Source: Rhodobacter sp. (GTDB lineage: Bacteria > Pseudomonadota > Alphaproteobacteria > Rhodobacterales > Rhodobacteraceae). From it: a DNA stretch of 64,000 nt. A program made the position numbers and the translations under genes. Below the pieces are notes generated by a model that saw only the letters and a list, made by a program, of their open reading frames with translations, ran no database searches and was not told where the DNA came from. Shown one piece after another: positions 52,864 through 63,193 of the stretch; positions within the stretch are counted from its first letter, which is position 1, and each line of letters opens with the position of its first letter. The stretch is from positions 106,569-170,568 of the forward strand of contig JAIXUH010000034.1 of NCBI GenBank assembly GCA_027484145.1, written 5' to 3'.

Positions 52864-54435
52864 GTGAAGATCGGGGCACCGAGAGAGATATTCGAAGGCG
52901 AGAACCGCGTCGCAATGACGCCGGACTCGGCGCTGCAACTGATCAAGTTGGGCCATACCTGCGTCGTTGAAACCGGAGCAGGGGCCAAGGCCGGCTTTTC
53001 TGACACCGCCTATATTGCGGCGGGCGTCGAGGTGGTCGCGTCGGCGCAGGCGCTTTATGACGCCGCTGACATCGTGGTAAAGGTGCGCGGGCCTGAAATG
53101 GCCGAAGTGGGCATGCTGCGGTCGGGGCAGACGCTGATTTCGTTCTTCTGGCCTGCCCAGAACCCCGAGTTGCTGGAGGCCGCAAACCAGCGCGGTTCCA
53201 CGGTTGTCGCGATGGACATGGTGCCTCGCATCAGCCGCGCGCAGAAGATGGACGCGCTGTCGTCGATGGCCAATATCGCCGGCTATCGCGCCGTGATCGA
53301 GGCCGGTTCCAATTTCGGGCGTTTCTTCACCGGGCAGGTCACGGCGGCGGGCAAGGTGCCCCCGGCCAAGGTTCTGATCGTGGGCGCGGGCGTGGCGGGT
53401 CTTGCCGCCATCGGCACGGCCACCTCGCTGGGTGCCATCGTCTATGCCTTTGACGTGCGCCCCGAGGTGTCGGAGCAGATTGAGTCCATGGGCGCGAATT
53501 TCGTGTTTCTGGAGTTTTCGGACAAGCAGGATGGCGCCGCCACGGGGGGCTATGCCGCCCCGTCATCGCCCGAGTTCCGCGAGGCTCAGCTTGCCAAGTT
53601 CCGCGAGCTTGCGCCCGAGATGGATATTGTCATCACCACCGCGCTGATCCCGGGGCGCCCCGCGCCCAAGCTGTGGACCGCCGACATGGTGGCGATGATG
53701 AAGCCGGGCAGCGTGATCGTCGACCTTGCGGCCGAACGCGGCGGCAACTGTGATCTGACGGTGATGGACCAAAAGGTCGTCAGCGACAATGGCGTGACCA
53801 TCGTGGGTTACACCGACTTCCCCAGCCGGATGGCGGCACAGGCCAGTACTCTCTATTCAACCAACATTCGCCACATGCTGACGGACCTGACCCCGAAAAA
53901 GGACGGTGTCATCAACCATAACATGGAAGATGACGTGATCCGCGGGGCCACGGTTGTGCATGCGGGCGCGGTGACCTATCCGCCGCCGCCGCCCAAGATT
54001 GCGGCGATTGCCGCGGCCAAGCCGAAAGAGAAGGCCAAGGAACTGACCCCTGCCGAAAAGCGGGCGCAGGAAGTGGCCGAGTTCAAGGCGCAGACCCGCA
54101 ATCAGGTGGTGATGCTGGGTGTCGGGGCGGCGGTCATGCTTGGCCTTGGCCTCGTCGCGCCTGCCAGCTTCATGCAGCACTTCATCGTGTTCGTTCTGGC
54201 AGTCTTCATCGGCTTCTCGGTGATCTGGAACGTGTCGCATTCCCTGCACACGCCGCTGATGGCCGTCACCAACGCCATCTCGTCAATCATCATTCTGGGC
54301 GCGCTGATGCAGATCGGCTCGGGCTCCTATCTGGTGATCCTGCTTGCGGCGCTTTCGATTTTCATGGCCGGAATCAACATCTTCGGCGGCTTCCTTGTCA
54401 CCCGGCGCATGCTTGCCATGTTCCAGAAATCGTAA
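52864..54435 (+). CDS. pntA: NAD(P) transhydrogenase alpha subunit
   Basis: A 523-residue PntA, from GTG 52864 ([22 protein letters not shown]) with GGGGGAGAGA upstream. Domain I binds NAD(H) ([32 protein letters not shown], about residue 171) and keeps the mobile-loop region. A linker rich in Pro, Lys and Ala ([22 protein letters not shown]) joins it to four C-terminal membrane helices. With PntB it couples proton entry to NADPH formation. It is a single fused chain, as in E. coli, unlike species with split PntAA/PntAB. Confidence 0.96.
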   Translation: MKIGAPREIFEGENRVAMTPDSALQLIKLGHTCVVETGAGAKAGFSDTAYIAAGVEVVASAQALYDAADIVVKVRGPEMAEVGMLRSGQTLISFFWPAQNPELLEAANQRGSTVVAMDMVPRISRAQKMDALSSMANIAGYRAVIEAGSNFGRFFTGQVTAAGKVPPAKVLIVGAGVAGLAAIGTATSLGAIVYAFDVRPEVSEQIESMGANFVFLEFSDKQDGAATGGYAAPSSPEFREAQLAKFRELAPEMDIVITTALIPGRPAPKLWTADMVAMMKPGSVIVDLAAERGGNCDLTVMDQKVVSDNGVTIVGYTDFPSRMAAQASTLYSTNIRHMLTDLTPKKDGVINHNMEDDVIRGATVVHAGAVTYPPPPPKIAAIAAAKPKEKAKELTPAEKRAQEVAEFKAQTRNQVVMLGVGAAVMLGLGLVAPASFMQHFIVFVLAVFIGFSVIWNVSHSLHTPLMAVTNAISSIIILGALMQIGSGSYLVILLAALSIFMAGINIFGGFLVTRRMLAMFQKS

Positions 54436-54448
54436 GGAGGATCGGTCG

Positions 54449-55951
54449 ATGGAATACGGATTCACCACGGCCGCCTATGTGGTAGCGGCCATCTTGTTCA
54501 TCCTTTCGCTGGGGGGCCTTTCGGGGCAGGAAAGCGCCAAGCGTGCGGTCTGGTATGGCATCGTGGGCATGGGCCTTGCGATTGTCGCCACCCTGATGGG
54601 GCCGGGCGCAGGCAACTGGTTTGCCAGCCTGATCATGGTTGGTCTGGGCGGGGCGATTGGTTATGTCGTGGCCCAACGCGTGCAGATGACGGAGATGCCG
54701 CAACTTGTGGCGGCGATGCACAGCCTTGTCGGTCTGGCGGCGGTCTTTATCGGCTTCAATGCCGAAATCGAGATGGCGCGGATCAACGCCACGCTGGTGG
54801 AAGCGGGGATTGACCGCTGCGACCCGGTGATGAGTGCGATCACCTGCGCCGGAAAGTTCGTTGAGGCCCCACTGTTTGCCGATTTGCACGGCTTTGCCCT
54901 GAAGATCGCACAGAAGGTCGGTGTCGAGATTGCCATTCTGAAGGTCGAGGTGTTCCTTGGCGTGTTCATTGGGGCCATCACCTTTACCGGGTCGGTCATT
55001 GCCTATGGCAAGCTGGCAGGCAAGGTGGACGGCAAGGCCAAGAAACTGCCGGGCGGCCATCTGCTGAACGCGGGTGCAGCCCTTGGGTCGTTGATCCTGC
55101 TGGTGATGTACATGCAGGGTGCGGGCTCGTGGTCGCTGATCGTGATGACGCTGCTGGCCTTCTTCATCGGTTACCACCTGATCATGGGAATCGGTGGCGC
55201 CGACATGCCGGTCGTGGTGTCGATGCTGAACAGCTATTCCGGCTGGGCGGCGGCGGCCATCGGCTTTTCGCTGAGCAATGACCTGCTGATCGTGGTGGGG
55301 GCGCTGGTTGGCTCTTCGGGTGCCATCCTGTCTTACATCATGTGCAAGGCCATGAACCGGTCATTCATATCGGTGATACTTGGCGGATTTGGCGGCACGA
55401 CGGGCCCCGCGATGGAGGTTGTGGGCGAACAGATCGCCATCGACACCGAAGGTGTGGCGGCGGCGCTGAACGATGCCGACAGCATCATCATCATTCCGGG
55501 CTATGGCATGGCGGTGGCGCAGGCGCAGCAGTCGGTCAGTGAACTGACCCGCAAGCTGCGCGCCAAGGGCAAGAACGTGCGCTTTGCCATTCACCCGGTG
55601 GCGGGGCGCTTGCCCGGCCATATGAACGTGCTGCTGGCCGAAGCAAAGGTGCCTTACGACATCGTGCTGGAGATGGACGAGATCAACGAGGATTTCCCCA
55701 GCACCGACGTGGCCATCGTCATCGGCTCGAACGACATCGTGAACCCGGCGGCACAGGAAGACCCGAACAGCCCCATCGCCGGGATGCCGGTTCTGGAATG
55801 CTGGAAGGCCAAGCAGGTGTTTGTCAGCAAGCGCGGGCAGGGCACCGGCTATTCCGGCATCGAGAACCCGCTGTTCTACAAGGAAAACACGCGGATGTTC
55901 TATGGCGACGCGAAGAAATCGCTTGATGCGCTGCTGCCCATGATCGACTGA
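54449..55951 (+). CDS. pntB: NAD(P) transhydrogenase beta subunit
   Basis: A 500-residue PntB: about nine membrane helices (residues 1-260; [45 protein letters not shown]), then the NADP(H)-binding domain III with [42 protein letters not shown] and [33 protein letters not shown] lies before the ATG, 13 bases after pntA. It completes the proton-translocating transhydrogenase. Confidence 0.96.
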   Translation: MEYGFTTAAYVVAAILFILSLGGLSGQESAKRAVWYGIVGMGLAIVATLMGPGAGNWFASLIMVGLGGAIGYVVAQRVQMTEMPQLVAAMHSLVGLAAVFIGFNAEIEMARINATLVEAGIDRCDPVMSAITCAGKFVEAPLFADLHGFALKIAQKVGVEIAILKVEVFLGVFIGAITFTGSVIAYGKLAGKVDGKAKKLPGGHLLNAGAALGSLILLVMYMQGAGSWSLIVMTLLAFFIGYHLIMGIGGADMPVVVSMLNSYSGWAAAAIGFSLSNDLLIVVGALVGSSGAILSYIMCKAMNRSFISVILGGFGGTTGPAMEVVGEQIAIDTEGVAAALNDADSIIIIPGYGMAVAQAQQSVSELTRKLRAKGKNVRFAIHPVAGRLPGHMNVLLAEAKVPYDIVLEMDEINEDFPSTDVAIVIGSNDIVNPAAQEDPNSPIAGMPVLECWKAKQVFVSKRGQGTGYSGIENPLFYKENTRMFYGDAKKSLDALLPMID

Positions 55952-56161
55952 TCGCAAGGCGGTCCACACGACAACACATCAAAGCGACGCGGCCCGATGG
56001 TCTGCGTCGATTTTCTTTTGCGCCCAAAGCCGATGCAAGCCTGCGCCCGCGTTCGGCTTTTCCGCAACAGTTGCGGCGGCATACCCTTGTATTCCGACAA
56101 TCTTCTTTGATCCGGGCGGGTGCGCGGACGAAGACAGGGGCAAAAGCTTTTTGGTGATGCC

Positions 56162-57445
56162 ATGCCCGCACTGTCTGACCACCCCTTGCGCTATGCCACG
56201 GTCAATGAACTGCATGCGCGGCCGTTTCCGGCGCTGGAGTCCCCCTGCACGGCAGCCTATGTGGCGATCAAGGAACCGGTCGATGCGGCGAACCGTGACA
56301 GGGCGCGCGACCGGGCACACCTGCTGGCCCTGCTGGACCGCAATGGCAGCGTTCATCCGCAGCCGGACGCCACGCATTTTTCCGGCGAGATGGGGCGGTC
56401 CAGCCTCAAATGGGAAAGTCACACCGAATTCGTGACCTATTCCGCCTTCACGCCCGGCCTGTCGGCGCGGGCCTTTGATCCGATCGAGGCGGAGGTCTTT
56501 CCCGAAGACTGGCTTGCCAATGCACCGGGGCGGCGGCTGACGTCGGTCCTGATCCGGGTCGAGGTGCTGCCCGAGGACGAGGCCGAAATGCAGGCCAAGC
56601 TGGACCTGTGGTTTGTGCCAGAAAGCCTTGCCGTCAGCCGGGTGGTGGATGGCGCGGCAGTGGTCGCGGGGGATTTCCGGATCGATCAGGCGGGGCACAT
56701 GCGCTTTGCAATATTTGTGCGGCCCGGCACGGGAGAGCGGCGGATCGGGCGGATCGTGCAGCGGGTGTGCGAGATTGAAACCTATCGCGCCATGTCGATG
56801 CTGGGGCTGATGCGCTCGCGGCAGTTGACGGGGCGGCTGAACGCGCTGGACCCCAAACTCTCGGCACTGGTGTCGGGGCTGGATGATGCCGCAGGAACAC
56901 CGGAAAAGGCCTTGCATGAATTGCTGACCATCTCGGCCGAGTTGGAAAGCCTTGCCGTGCAGTTCAGCTTTCGCTTTGGCGCAACGGCGGCCTATGAGGC
57001 CATCGTGAACCAGCGGATCGAAGTGCTACGCGAGGCGCGCATCAACGGGCGGCAGACCTTTGCCGAATTCATGATGCGCCGCTATGACCCCGCGATGCGG
57101 ACGGTGAAATCTGCCGAAGCGCGGTTGCAAGCCATGGCGGAACGCGCACAGCGCGCGGCCGAGTTGTTGCGCACCCGCGTGGATGTGGAGCGCAGCGCGC
57201 AGAACCAGAAACTGCTGGAAAGCATGGACAAGCGCGCCGACCTGCAACTGCGCCTGCAGCAAACCGTCGAAGGGCTGTCGGTGGTGGCGATCAGCTATTA
57301 CGCGATCAACCTTGCCGCCTATTTCCTGAAGCCGCTGGCCTATACCGCACATCTGAGCACAGAAGGGTTGATGGCGATTCTGACGCCGGTGGTGCTGTTG
57401 CTGGTCTGGCTGATGGTGCGGCGGATTCGCGGCAATTTTCACTGA
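56162..57445 (+). CDS. DUF3422 membrane-anchored protein
   Basis: A 427-residue conserved protein. It starts MPALSDHPLRYATVNELHARPFPALESP, a segment typical of DUF3422. A long central helical region (residues about 285-365, rich in Arg/Glu/Ala, coiled-coil-like) leads to two C-terminal membrane helices (YYAINLAAYFLKPLAY; LMAILTPVVLLLVWLMVRRI). Function unknown. The family is common in alphaproteobacteria and betaproteobacteria. Confidence 0.87.
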   Translation: MPALSDHPLRYATVNELHARPFPALESPCTAAYVAIKEPVDAANRDRARDRAHLLALLDRNGSVHPQPDATHFSGEMGRSSLKWESHTEFVTYSAFTPGLSARAFDPIEAEVFPEDWLANAPGRRLTSVLIRVEVLPEDEAEMQAKLDLWFVPESLAVSRVVDGAAVVAGDFRIDQAGHMRFAIFVRPGTGERRIGRIVQRVCEIETYRAMSMLGLMRSRQLTGRLNALDPKLSALVSGLDDAAGTPEKALHELLTISAELESLAVQFSFRFGATAAYEAIVNQRIEVLREARINGRQTFAEFMMRRYDPAMRTVKSAEARLQAMAERAQRAAELLRTRVDVERSAQNQKLLESMDKRADLQLRLQQTVEGLSVVAISYYAINLAAYFLKPLAYTAHLSTEGLMAILTPVVLLLVWLMVRRIRGNFH

Positions 57446-57461
57446 CGGTGCGGGCAGAGCG

Positions 57462-57505
57462 CAAATTTCTGGGAGAAATTTGGCAAATTCCTGTGCAGGA
57501 ATTTG
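57462..57505. repeat. Two tandem related palindromes before ctaA
   Basis: CAAATTTCT-GGG-AGAAATTTG (57462-57482) is followed at once by CAAATTCCTG-TG-CAGGAATTTG (57484-57505). Both are exact inverted repeats with arms of 9 and 10 bp, and their centres lie about 22 bp apart, near two helical turns. They lie between DUF3422 and ctaA and could be tandem operators or an intergenic repeat. Confidence 0.6.
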
Positions 57506-57586
57506 TGGCGCGGGCAGTCTGACGCAGGCCCTTGAAGCCCAACCGGACGGGGCCTAGTGTCCGCTTCAACTGATACGGGGCAGACC

Positions 57587-58756
57587 ATGGCTGGCAAGCG
57601 CAGCATTTTCGAAGAGGTGGGGCCGGACCGGACCCCGCCAAAACCGCCACAGGGCGGCATGATCGCTGCGCGGCCGAGTGGCGCGCGTGGGGCCATCCGG
57701 CTGTGGCTTGTGGCATTGTTTGCGTTGGTCATGGCCATGATCGTTGTGGGTGGTCTGACGCGGCTGACGGATTCGGGATTGTCGATCACCGAATGGCGCC
57801 CCGTGACCGGCGCCCTGCCGCCGATGGATGAGGCGACGTGGCAGGTTGAGTTCCAGAAATACCAGGCGATCCCCGAATATCAGTTGCAAAACAAGGGGAT
57901 GTCGATCGAAGAATTCAAGGTGATCTACTGGTGGGAATGGGGTCACCGACAGCTTGGCCGCGTGATCGGTCTTGTCTGGGCCTTGGGCTTTGCCGGGTTT
58001 GCCTTGGCGCGACAGATTCCGGCAGGCTGGACGGGGCGCTTGCTTTTGCTGGGTGCTTTGGGGGGCACGCAGGGCGCAATCGGCTGGTGGATGGTGTCAT
58101 CGGGTCTGTCGGGCGCGCGGGTGGATGTGGCGTCTTACCGGCTGGCCACTCATCTGGGGCTGGCCTTTGTGATCCTCGGGTTCATCGCGTGGTATGTGTT
58201 CCTGCTGGGCCGCAGCGAGGCTGATCTTTTGCAGGCCCGCCGTGCGCGGGAGGGCAAGCTCTTTTCGATGTCCACCGGGCTGATGCATTTCGCTTTTCTG
58301 CAGATTTTGCTGGGCGCGCTTGTGGCGGGCATCGATGCGGGGCGTGCCTTTCCGACGTGGCCCGATATGAATGGGCAGTTCTTTCCGGCGGAGGCGTTCT
58401 ATGTGCCCGACGGGCAGGGGGGCAGCCTGCCGGTCTGGCATGCGTTCTTTGAAAACCCCGGTCTGGTGCAGTTCATGCACCGGATGGCGGGATATCTGCT
58501 GTTTGCCTTTGGTGTTGTGGTCTGGCTGCGCGGGCGAAAATCATCGCATGCGACGACACGTTTTGCCTTTCACGCCGTGATGGGCATGATGGTGGCGCAA
58601 GTGGGGCTTGGCATTGCGGCGGCGCTGACGGCGGCGCATCTGCACGTGGCGATCACCCATCAGATCGGGGCTGTGATCCTGTGGGTCCTGATCATCCGCG
58701 CGCGCCATCTTTCTCAATACCCCCTGGCGGGGTCCATCCGTGAGGGCACAGCATGA
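57587..58756 (+). CDS. ctaA: Heme A synthase (COX15/CtaA)
   Basis: A 389-residue membrane enzyme with eight predicted helices in two four-helix halves. It carries the conserved EWRPVTGALPP segment and four heme-ligand histidines in WWEWGHRQLGR, YRLATHLGLAF, FMHRMAGY and VAITHQIGAV. It oxidises the methyl group of heme O to make heme A for aa3 oxidases. ATG 57587 is chosen over GTG 57557. It overlaps the carboxypeptidase by four bases. Confidence 0.94.
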   Translation: MAGKRSIFEEVGPDRTPPKPPQGGMIAARPSGARGAIRLWLVALFALVMAMIVVGGLTRLTDSGLSITEWRPVTGALPPMDEATWQVEFQKYQAIPEYQLQNKGMSIEEFKVIYWWEWGHRQLGRVIGLVWALGFAGFALARQIPAGWTGRLLLLGALGGTQGAIGWWMVSSGLSGARVDVASYRLATHLGLAFVILGFIAWYVFLLGRSEADLLQARRAREGKLFSMSTGLMHFAFLQILLGALVAGIDAGRAFPTWPDMNGQFFPAEAFYVPDGQGGSLPVWHAFFENPGLVQFMHRMAGYLLFAFGVVVWLRGRKSSHATTRFAFHAVMGMMVAQVGLGIAAALTAAHLHVAITHQIGAVILWVLIIRARHLSQYPLAGSIREGTA

Positions 58757-60225
58757 CGGCCTATGATGATCTGATGGCGTTTCAGCGCGAGACCGAGGCA
58801 CTGGCGCAGGTGGCTGGGCGTCTGGGCTGGGATCAGGAAACGATGATGCCACGCGGGGCCGCCGATCAGCGGGGCGATGAAATGGCCGCGCTGGAAGGGG
58901 TTTTGCACGCCCGGCGCACCGACCCGCGCCTTGCGGGATGGCTGGAGCAGGCGGTGGCGACCGATGCTGTGGCTGCGGCGCAATTGCGCCACATCCGCCG
59001 GACGCATACCCGCATGACAAAGGTGCCTGCACGGCTGGCGCAGGAACTGGCGCGGGTGACCAGCGTGGCGCAAGGCGTCTGGGCTGCCGCGCGCGCCAAT
59101 GACGATGTGGCGGCGTTTTTGCCAACTTTGGCCGAGGTGATCCGGCTTCGGCAGGAAGAAGGTGCCTGTCTGGCCCAAGGGGGCGACATATATGATGCGC
59201 TGATTGACGATTACGAACCGGGTGCCACGGCGGACAGCATCGCCGCGATCTTTGACCGGATGCGCCCACGTTTGGTGGCCTTGCGGTCTGCGGTGCTGGG
59301 GGCAAGTCATCAGCCCAGGAAACTGACCGGCACCTTTGCGCAAGAAGCCCAGATGCGGATGGCGCGCGATCTGGCCTCGGCCTTTGGCTATGACTGGTCG
59401 CGCGGGCGGCTTGATCTTGCGGTGCACCCGTTCAGCTCTGGCTCGGGCCATGATGTGCGGATCACGACGCGGGTGGTCGAGGCGGACCCCTTCAACTGCT
59501 TTTATTCGACCATCCATGAGGTGGGTCATGCCTGTTACGAGTTGGGCATTGACCCCGATTACCGCCTGACGCCGCTGGGCATGGGGGTCAGTATGGGGGT
59601 GCATGAAAGCCAAAGCCGGATCTATGAAAACCAGTTGGGCCGCAGCCGTGCGTTCACGGGTTGGATGCTGGGCCAGATGCGCGAACGCTTTGGCGAGTTT
59701 GGCATCACCGATCCGGATGTGTTTTATGGTGCGGTCAACCGGGTGCAGCCCGGCTTTATCCGTACTGAGGCCGACGAGGTGCAGTATAATCTGCACATCA
59801 TGATGCGCTTTGATCTGGAGCGGGCCCTGATGCGGGGCGATCTGGCGGTGGCCGATCTGCAAGCTGCGTGGAACGATCGGTTCAAGTCTGATTTCGGGGT
59901 GACGGTCGAACGGCCAAGTCAGGGCATGTTGCAGGATGTGCATTGGTCCGTCGGGTTGTTCGGCTATTTCCCGACCTACAGCCTTGGCAATATCTTTGCC
60001 GGATGCCTGCACAAGGCGATCCGTGCGGCTGTGCCCGATCTGGATGATCAGTTGGCCAAGGGCGACACAAGTGCAGCCACCGGCTGGCTGCGGGAAAACC
60101 TGCAGCGGCATGGCGGGCTTTACACCCCGCGCGACGTGGTGGCGCAGGCCTGCGGGTTTGAACCGGACGAAGGCCCGTTGCTGGATTACCTTGAGACCAA
60201 GTTCCGCACGATCTATCGGCTGTAA
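58753..60225 (+). CDS. M32 carboxypeptidase (thermostable carboxypeptidase 1 family)
   Basis: A 490-residue metallocarboxypeptidase. The zinc motif is HEVGH (residues 255-259), followed by GVHESQSRIYENQLGRS (third ligand Glu). DVRITTRV and the C-terminal GYFPTYSLGNIFAG are also family landmarks. It removes C-terminal residues from peptides in the cytoplasm. Its start overlaps ctaA by ATGA, so it is co-translated with it. Confidence 0.94.
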   Translation: MTAYDDLMAFQRETEALAQVAGRLGWDQETMMPRGAADQRGDEMAALEGVLHARRTDPRLAGWLEQAVATDAVAAAQLRHIRRTHTRMTKVPARLAQELARVTSVAQGVWAAARANDDVAAFLPTLAEVIRLRQEEGACLAQGGDIYDALIDDYEPGATADSIAAIFDRMRPRLVALRSAVLGASHQPRKLTGTFAQEAQMRMARDLASAFGYDWSRGRLDLAVHPFSSGSGHDVRITTRVVEADPFNCFYSTIHEVGHACYELGIDPDYRLTPLGMGVSMGVHESQSRIYENQLGRSRAFTGWMLGQMRERFGEFGITDPDVFYGAVNRVQPGFIRTEADEVQYNLHIMMRFDLERALMRGDLAVADLQAAWNDRFKSDFGVTVERPSQGMLQDVHWSVGLFGYFPTYSLGNIFAGCLHKAIRAAVPDLDDQLAKGDTSAATGWLRENLQRHGGLYTPRDVVAQACGFEPDEGPLLDYLETKFRTIYRL

Positions 60226-60326
60226 CCGGCCCCGGAACATGAAGTTTTCATGACGCGCGACGCCCACCATTGACGCGGGTCCGAGCCGGGGTTCAAGTGC
60301 GCGACAGCAGGACCGAGGGCGCTGGA

Positions 60327-61487
60327 GTGCAAGAAAAGGTAGCAGTCTGGGCGTTGGCCCTTGGGCAGACGCTGGGCTATGCCTGCTATTTCTATGTTTT
60401 CGCCGCGCTTGTGCTGGATTGGCAGCGTGACTTGCCGTGGAGCCATGGTTTGCTGGCCGCCGGGCCGATGCTGGCCATTGGCACGGCGGCCGTGCTGTCG
60501 CCGCGGATCGGTCGCTGGGTTGATAGCGGTCAGACGGTGAGGTTGATGGTGGCGGGCAGTGCCGTCGGGGCAGGTGCATTATCGCTGTTGGCGATGGCGT
60601 CACACCCGGCGATGTATCTGTTGGCCTTTGCCGGGTTGGGCGCGGCGCAGGCGCTGTGCCTTTATGAAGTGTGTTTCGGCCTGTTGATCCGCAAGTATGG
60701 GTCTGCGGCGCGCGGGCCGATTACCAAGGTGACGCTGGTGGCGGGCCTTGCCTCGACCCTTGCCTTTCCGGCGGGGGCTTGGCTGGCCCATGCTTATGGC
60801 TGGCGGATGACGGTGTGGATTGCGGCAGCGGTGGCGCTGTTCGTGATTTTGCCGCTGCATCTGTGGGGCGCGCGGGTTCTGGCGGTGCCCGTGGTCCCTC
60901 GCGCCTCAGGGGCGGCCCCACGGCCAAGCTGGCGGCAGATCATCGCCCGGCCGGGAGCGCAGCGCCTGATGCTGCTGTTTGCGGTGGTCAATCTGGATCA
61001 CTGGATGCTGATCGGCCTGTTGCGCCCGCTGCTGGCAGATATGTCGGTGGCCGATACGATGGGTATCTTGGCCGCAGCCATGGTTGGCCCGGCGCAGGTG
61101 CTGGGGCGGCTGGCGCTGATGGGGGCAGGGGAACGCCTTGCCCCGGCGCGGGCCACGATCTTGACAGTGATCGCGCTGATTGCGGCGGCGGCGTGCCTTT
61201 TGCTGGCAGGGGTGATCGGGCCTGCGCTTTTTGCCTTTGCCGCATTTCAGGGCGCGGCGATGGGGGTGATGACGATCCTGCGGCCGCTGTTGGTGGCCGA
61301 GGTCAGCGGCGCGGCCGATTACGGCGCGGCATCCGCCATTCTGGGCCTGCCCGGCCTTGCCGCAACGGCGGTGGCGCCCATGCTTGGCACCGTTTTGTTG
61401 GGCGCGGGCGGGGCGGCGCTTGCCATCTGGACGGCCCTTGGCCTGACGGTTCTGGCCCTGGTGTTGGCCCTGCGGCGGGCGGTCTGA
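60327..61487 (+). CDS. MFS transporter
   Basis: A 386-residue major facilitator with about twelve hydrophobic helices. Cytoplasmic loop 2-3 contains SPRIGRWVDSGQTVRLMVAG, a recognisable motif A variant (GxxxDrxGrr). The GTG at 60327 is favoured over an upstream TTG that would add a non-hydrophobic tail. Substrate unknown. It stands before, and convergent with, an enoyl-CoA hydratase four bases away. Confidence 0.82.
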   Translation: MQEKVAVWALALGQTLGYACYFYVFAALVLDWQRDLPWSHGLLAAGPMLAIGTAAVLSPRIGRWVDSGQTVRLMVAGSAVGAGALSLLAMASHPAMYLLAFAGLGAAQALCLYEVCFGLLIRKYGSAARGPITKVTLVAGLASTLAFPAGAWLAHAYGWRMTVWIAAAVALFVILPLHLWGARVLAVPVVPRASGAAPRPSWRQIIARPGAQRLMLLFAVVNLDHWMLIGLLRPLLADMSVADTMGILAAAMVGPAQVLGRLALMGAGERLAPARATILTVIALIAAAACLLLAGVIGPALFAFAAFQGAAMGVMTILRPLLVAEVSGAADYGAASAILGLPGLAATAVAPMLGTVLLGAGGAALAIWTALGLTVLALVLALRRAV

Positions 61488-61490
61488 GGG

Positions 61491-62285
61491 TCAGACTTGC
61501 GGCCAATCGGGTTTGCGCTTTTCCAGAAAGGCGCGGATGCCTTCGTCTGTGTCGCGCCACAGCATGTTGTCCACCATCACTGCCCCAGTATGGGCATAGG
61601 CTGCATCCAACGGCAGCTGCATCTGGTCATAGAAGGCGGCTTTGCCGACTCGCACGGCGGCGGTCAGCTTGGCGGCAATCGTTTGTGCCAAGGCCAGCGT
61701 TGCGGTGGACAGCGCCTCGGGCGCAACCACGCGGTTGATCAGGCCCACCTCACGCGCGCGGGTCGCATCGATGAATTCGCCGGTTGTCAGCATTTCAAAC
61801 GCCACGGCCGCTGGCACCTTGCGGGTCAGCGCCACCATCGGCGTTGAACAGAACAGGCCAATGTTCACCCCGTTCACGCCAAAGCGCGTCCCCTCGGCGG
61901 CAACCGCCATGTCGCAGGAGGCAACCAACTGGCACCCCGCCGCCGTGGCAATGCCATGCACTTGGGCGATGACAGGCTGGGGCAGGGCGGTGATGGCCTG
62001 CATGACGCTGGCACAGCGCGCAAACAGATCGGCAAAATGGGCGGCACCCTTGTCATCGGCGCTGCGGGCGGCCTGCATTTCCTTCAGATCGTGGCCTGCA
62101 CAAAAGGCCTTGCCTGCCCCGCGCAAAATGACCACCCGGATGCTGCGATCCTGTGCCAGATCCGAAAGGCAGGCGCCAAGGGCCGCAAGCATCGCATCCG
62201 ACAGCGCGTTCAGGCTGTGGGGGCTGTTCAGGGTCAGCGTTGCCACGCCACCCTCATCGGTGCGCAGCAGGATCGGGTCGGTCAT
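61491..62285 (-). CDS. Enoyl-CoA hydratase family protein
   Basis: A 264-residue crotonase with GAGKAFCAGHDLKEMQAARS and QVHGIATAAGCQLVASCDMAVA (oxyanion hole). The form GHDLKEM and GLFCSTPMVALTRKV resemble the ECHDC3-like subgroup. It is divergent from the thioesterase at 62343 across 57 bases, so the pair may share control. Not part of the abm cluster. Confidence 0.85.
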   Translation of the reverse strand: MTDPILLRTDEGGVATLTLNSPHSLNALSDAMLAALGACLSDLAQDRSIRVVILRGAGKAFCAGHDLKEMQAARSADDKGAAHFADLFARCASVMQAITALPQPVIAQVHGIATAAGCQLVASCDMAVAAEGTRFGVNGVNIGLFCSTPMVALTRKVPAAVAFEMLTTGEFIDATRAREVGLINRVVAPEALSTATLALAQTIAAKLTAAVRVGKAAFYDQMQLPLDAAYAHTGAVMVDNMLWRDTDEGIRAFLEKRKPDWPQV

Positions 62286-62342
62286 TGCATCTCTCCCTTG
62301 TTCGGGGTCAGCTTAGGCGATGGACAATGTCGGAGGGAAGTC

Positions 62343-62762
62343 GTGCCGTTGATGATGGATGCCGGGGCCTTGCAAGCCTTTCTTGCGCAGGATTTTGCTC
62401 AGGTCGTGGCCGAGTTCCGGGTGATGCGGGCCGATGACGCGGGGGTGGCACTGCGGCTTTTGGTGAATGACCGGCATCTGCGCCCCGGTGGCACGGTGTC
62501 GGGGCCCGCGATGTTCGGCTTGGCCGATGTCGCCATGTATCTGGCGATCCTAAGCCGGATCGGGCCGGTCGCCTTGGCCGTCACCACGAATTGCGCCATC
62601 GATTTCATGCGAAAGCCTGCGGCGGGCAAAGACCTTGTCGCCGAGGCGCGGGTGCTGAAGCTGGGGCGCAGTCTGGCAGTGGGCGATGTGCTGATCTTTT
62701 CCGAAGGGGTTGATGCACCGGTGGCGCGGGCCGGTCTGACCTATGCGATCCCGCCCAAATGA
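62343..62762 (+). CDS. PaaI-family hotdog thioesterase
   Basis: A 139-residue hotdog protein. The GTG at 62343 is preferred because GGAGGG lies five bases upstream; an ATG three codons later is possible. NDRHLRPGGTVSGPAMFGLADVAMYLAIL is the PaaI-type active-site helix (Asp in LADVA) and TTNCAIDFMRKPAAGKDLVAEARVL follows. It probably hydrolyses an acyl-CoA. Divergent from an enoyl-CoA hydratase. Confidence 0.85.
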   Translation: MPLMMDAGALQAFLAQDFAQVVAEFRVMRADDAGVALRLLVNDRHLRPGGTVSGPAMFGLADVAMYLAILSRIGPVALAVTTNCAIDFMRKPAAGKDLVAEARVLKLGRSLAVGDVLIFSEGVDAPVARAGLTYAIPPK

Positions 62763-62765
62763 AAA

Positions 62766-62786
62766 CGGCCCCCATGTCGGGGGCCG
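62766..62786 (-). terminator. Rho-independent terminator for bactofilin gene
   Basis: CGGCCCCC (62766-62773) pairs with GGGGGCCG (62779-62786). On the minus strand the stem is followed by TTTTC. It lies between the convergent thioesterase and bactofilin genes. Confidence 0.82.
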
Positions 62787-62812
62787 CATCAGAACCGGGT
62801 CGTTTGCGCCGG

Positions 62813-63193
62813 TCAGCTTTTGGCTTTGGAAAAGCGCCCTTCGATCTGCGCGCCGCTTTCGATGATCAGGGTGCGATAGGCGACGTCGGCGGCGACCTGT
62901 GCCGCCGCGCGCAAGGTAAAGTTGCCGGCTGCAACCTGACCATCCAGCTTGCCCTTCACTTCGATGGTTTCGGCGCGGACAGTGCCGTTCATCCGGCCTT
63001 CGCTGCCGATGACCACACTGCGGGCTGCCACGTTGCCATCCACTTCGCCCATCATCTCGATATCACCCTGCGAGGTGATTTCGCCCGTGATCTTCAGATC
63101 GGAGGCAAGGATCGACTTGGCATTCGAGCTGCGTGCAGGCGAGGGGGCTGCACCCGAAGCGGGAAGGTTGGTCTGGTCTGTTTTGTTGAACAT
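62813..63193 (-). CDS. Bactofilin family cytoskeletal protein
   Basis: A 126-residue bactofilin. A disordered Ser/Ala/Pro N-terminus (about 1-28) precedes the right-handed beta-helix core (ILASDLKITGEITSQGDIEMMGEVDGNVAARSVVIGSEGRMNGTVRAETIEVKGKLDGQVAAGNFTL, six-residue repeats). Bactofilins polymerise without nucleotide and place envelope enzymes. It usually sits beside an M23 peptidase gene; none is here. Confidence 0.9.
   Translation of the reverse strand: MFNKTDQTNLPASGAAPSPARSSNAKSILASDLKITGEITSQGDIEMMGEVDGNVAARSVVIGSEGRMNGTVRAETIEVKGKLDGQVAAGNFTLRAAAQVAADVAYRTLIIESGAQIEGRFSKAKS

Noticed and set aside
60285..60300. tRNA T-loop-like sequence (GGTTCAAGT)
   Set aside because: No acceptor or anticodon stems around it; no tRNA found anywhere in the window.
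58714..60603. 629-codon open frame on the minus strand over ctaA and the M32 carboxypeptidase
   Set aside because: Low-complexity His/Pro/Arg-rich translation typical of the reverse strand of a high-G+C gene; the plus-strand genes have intact motifs.
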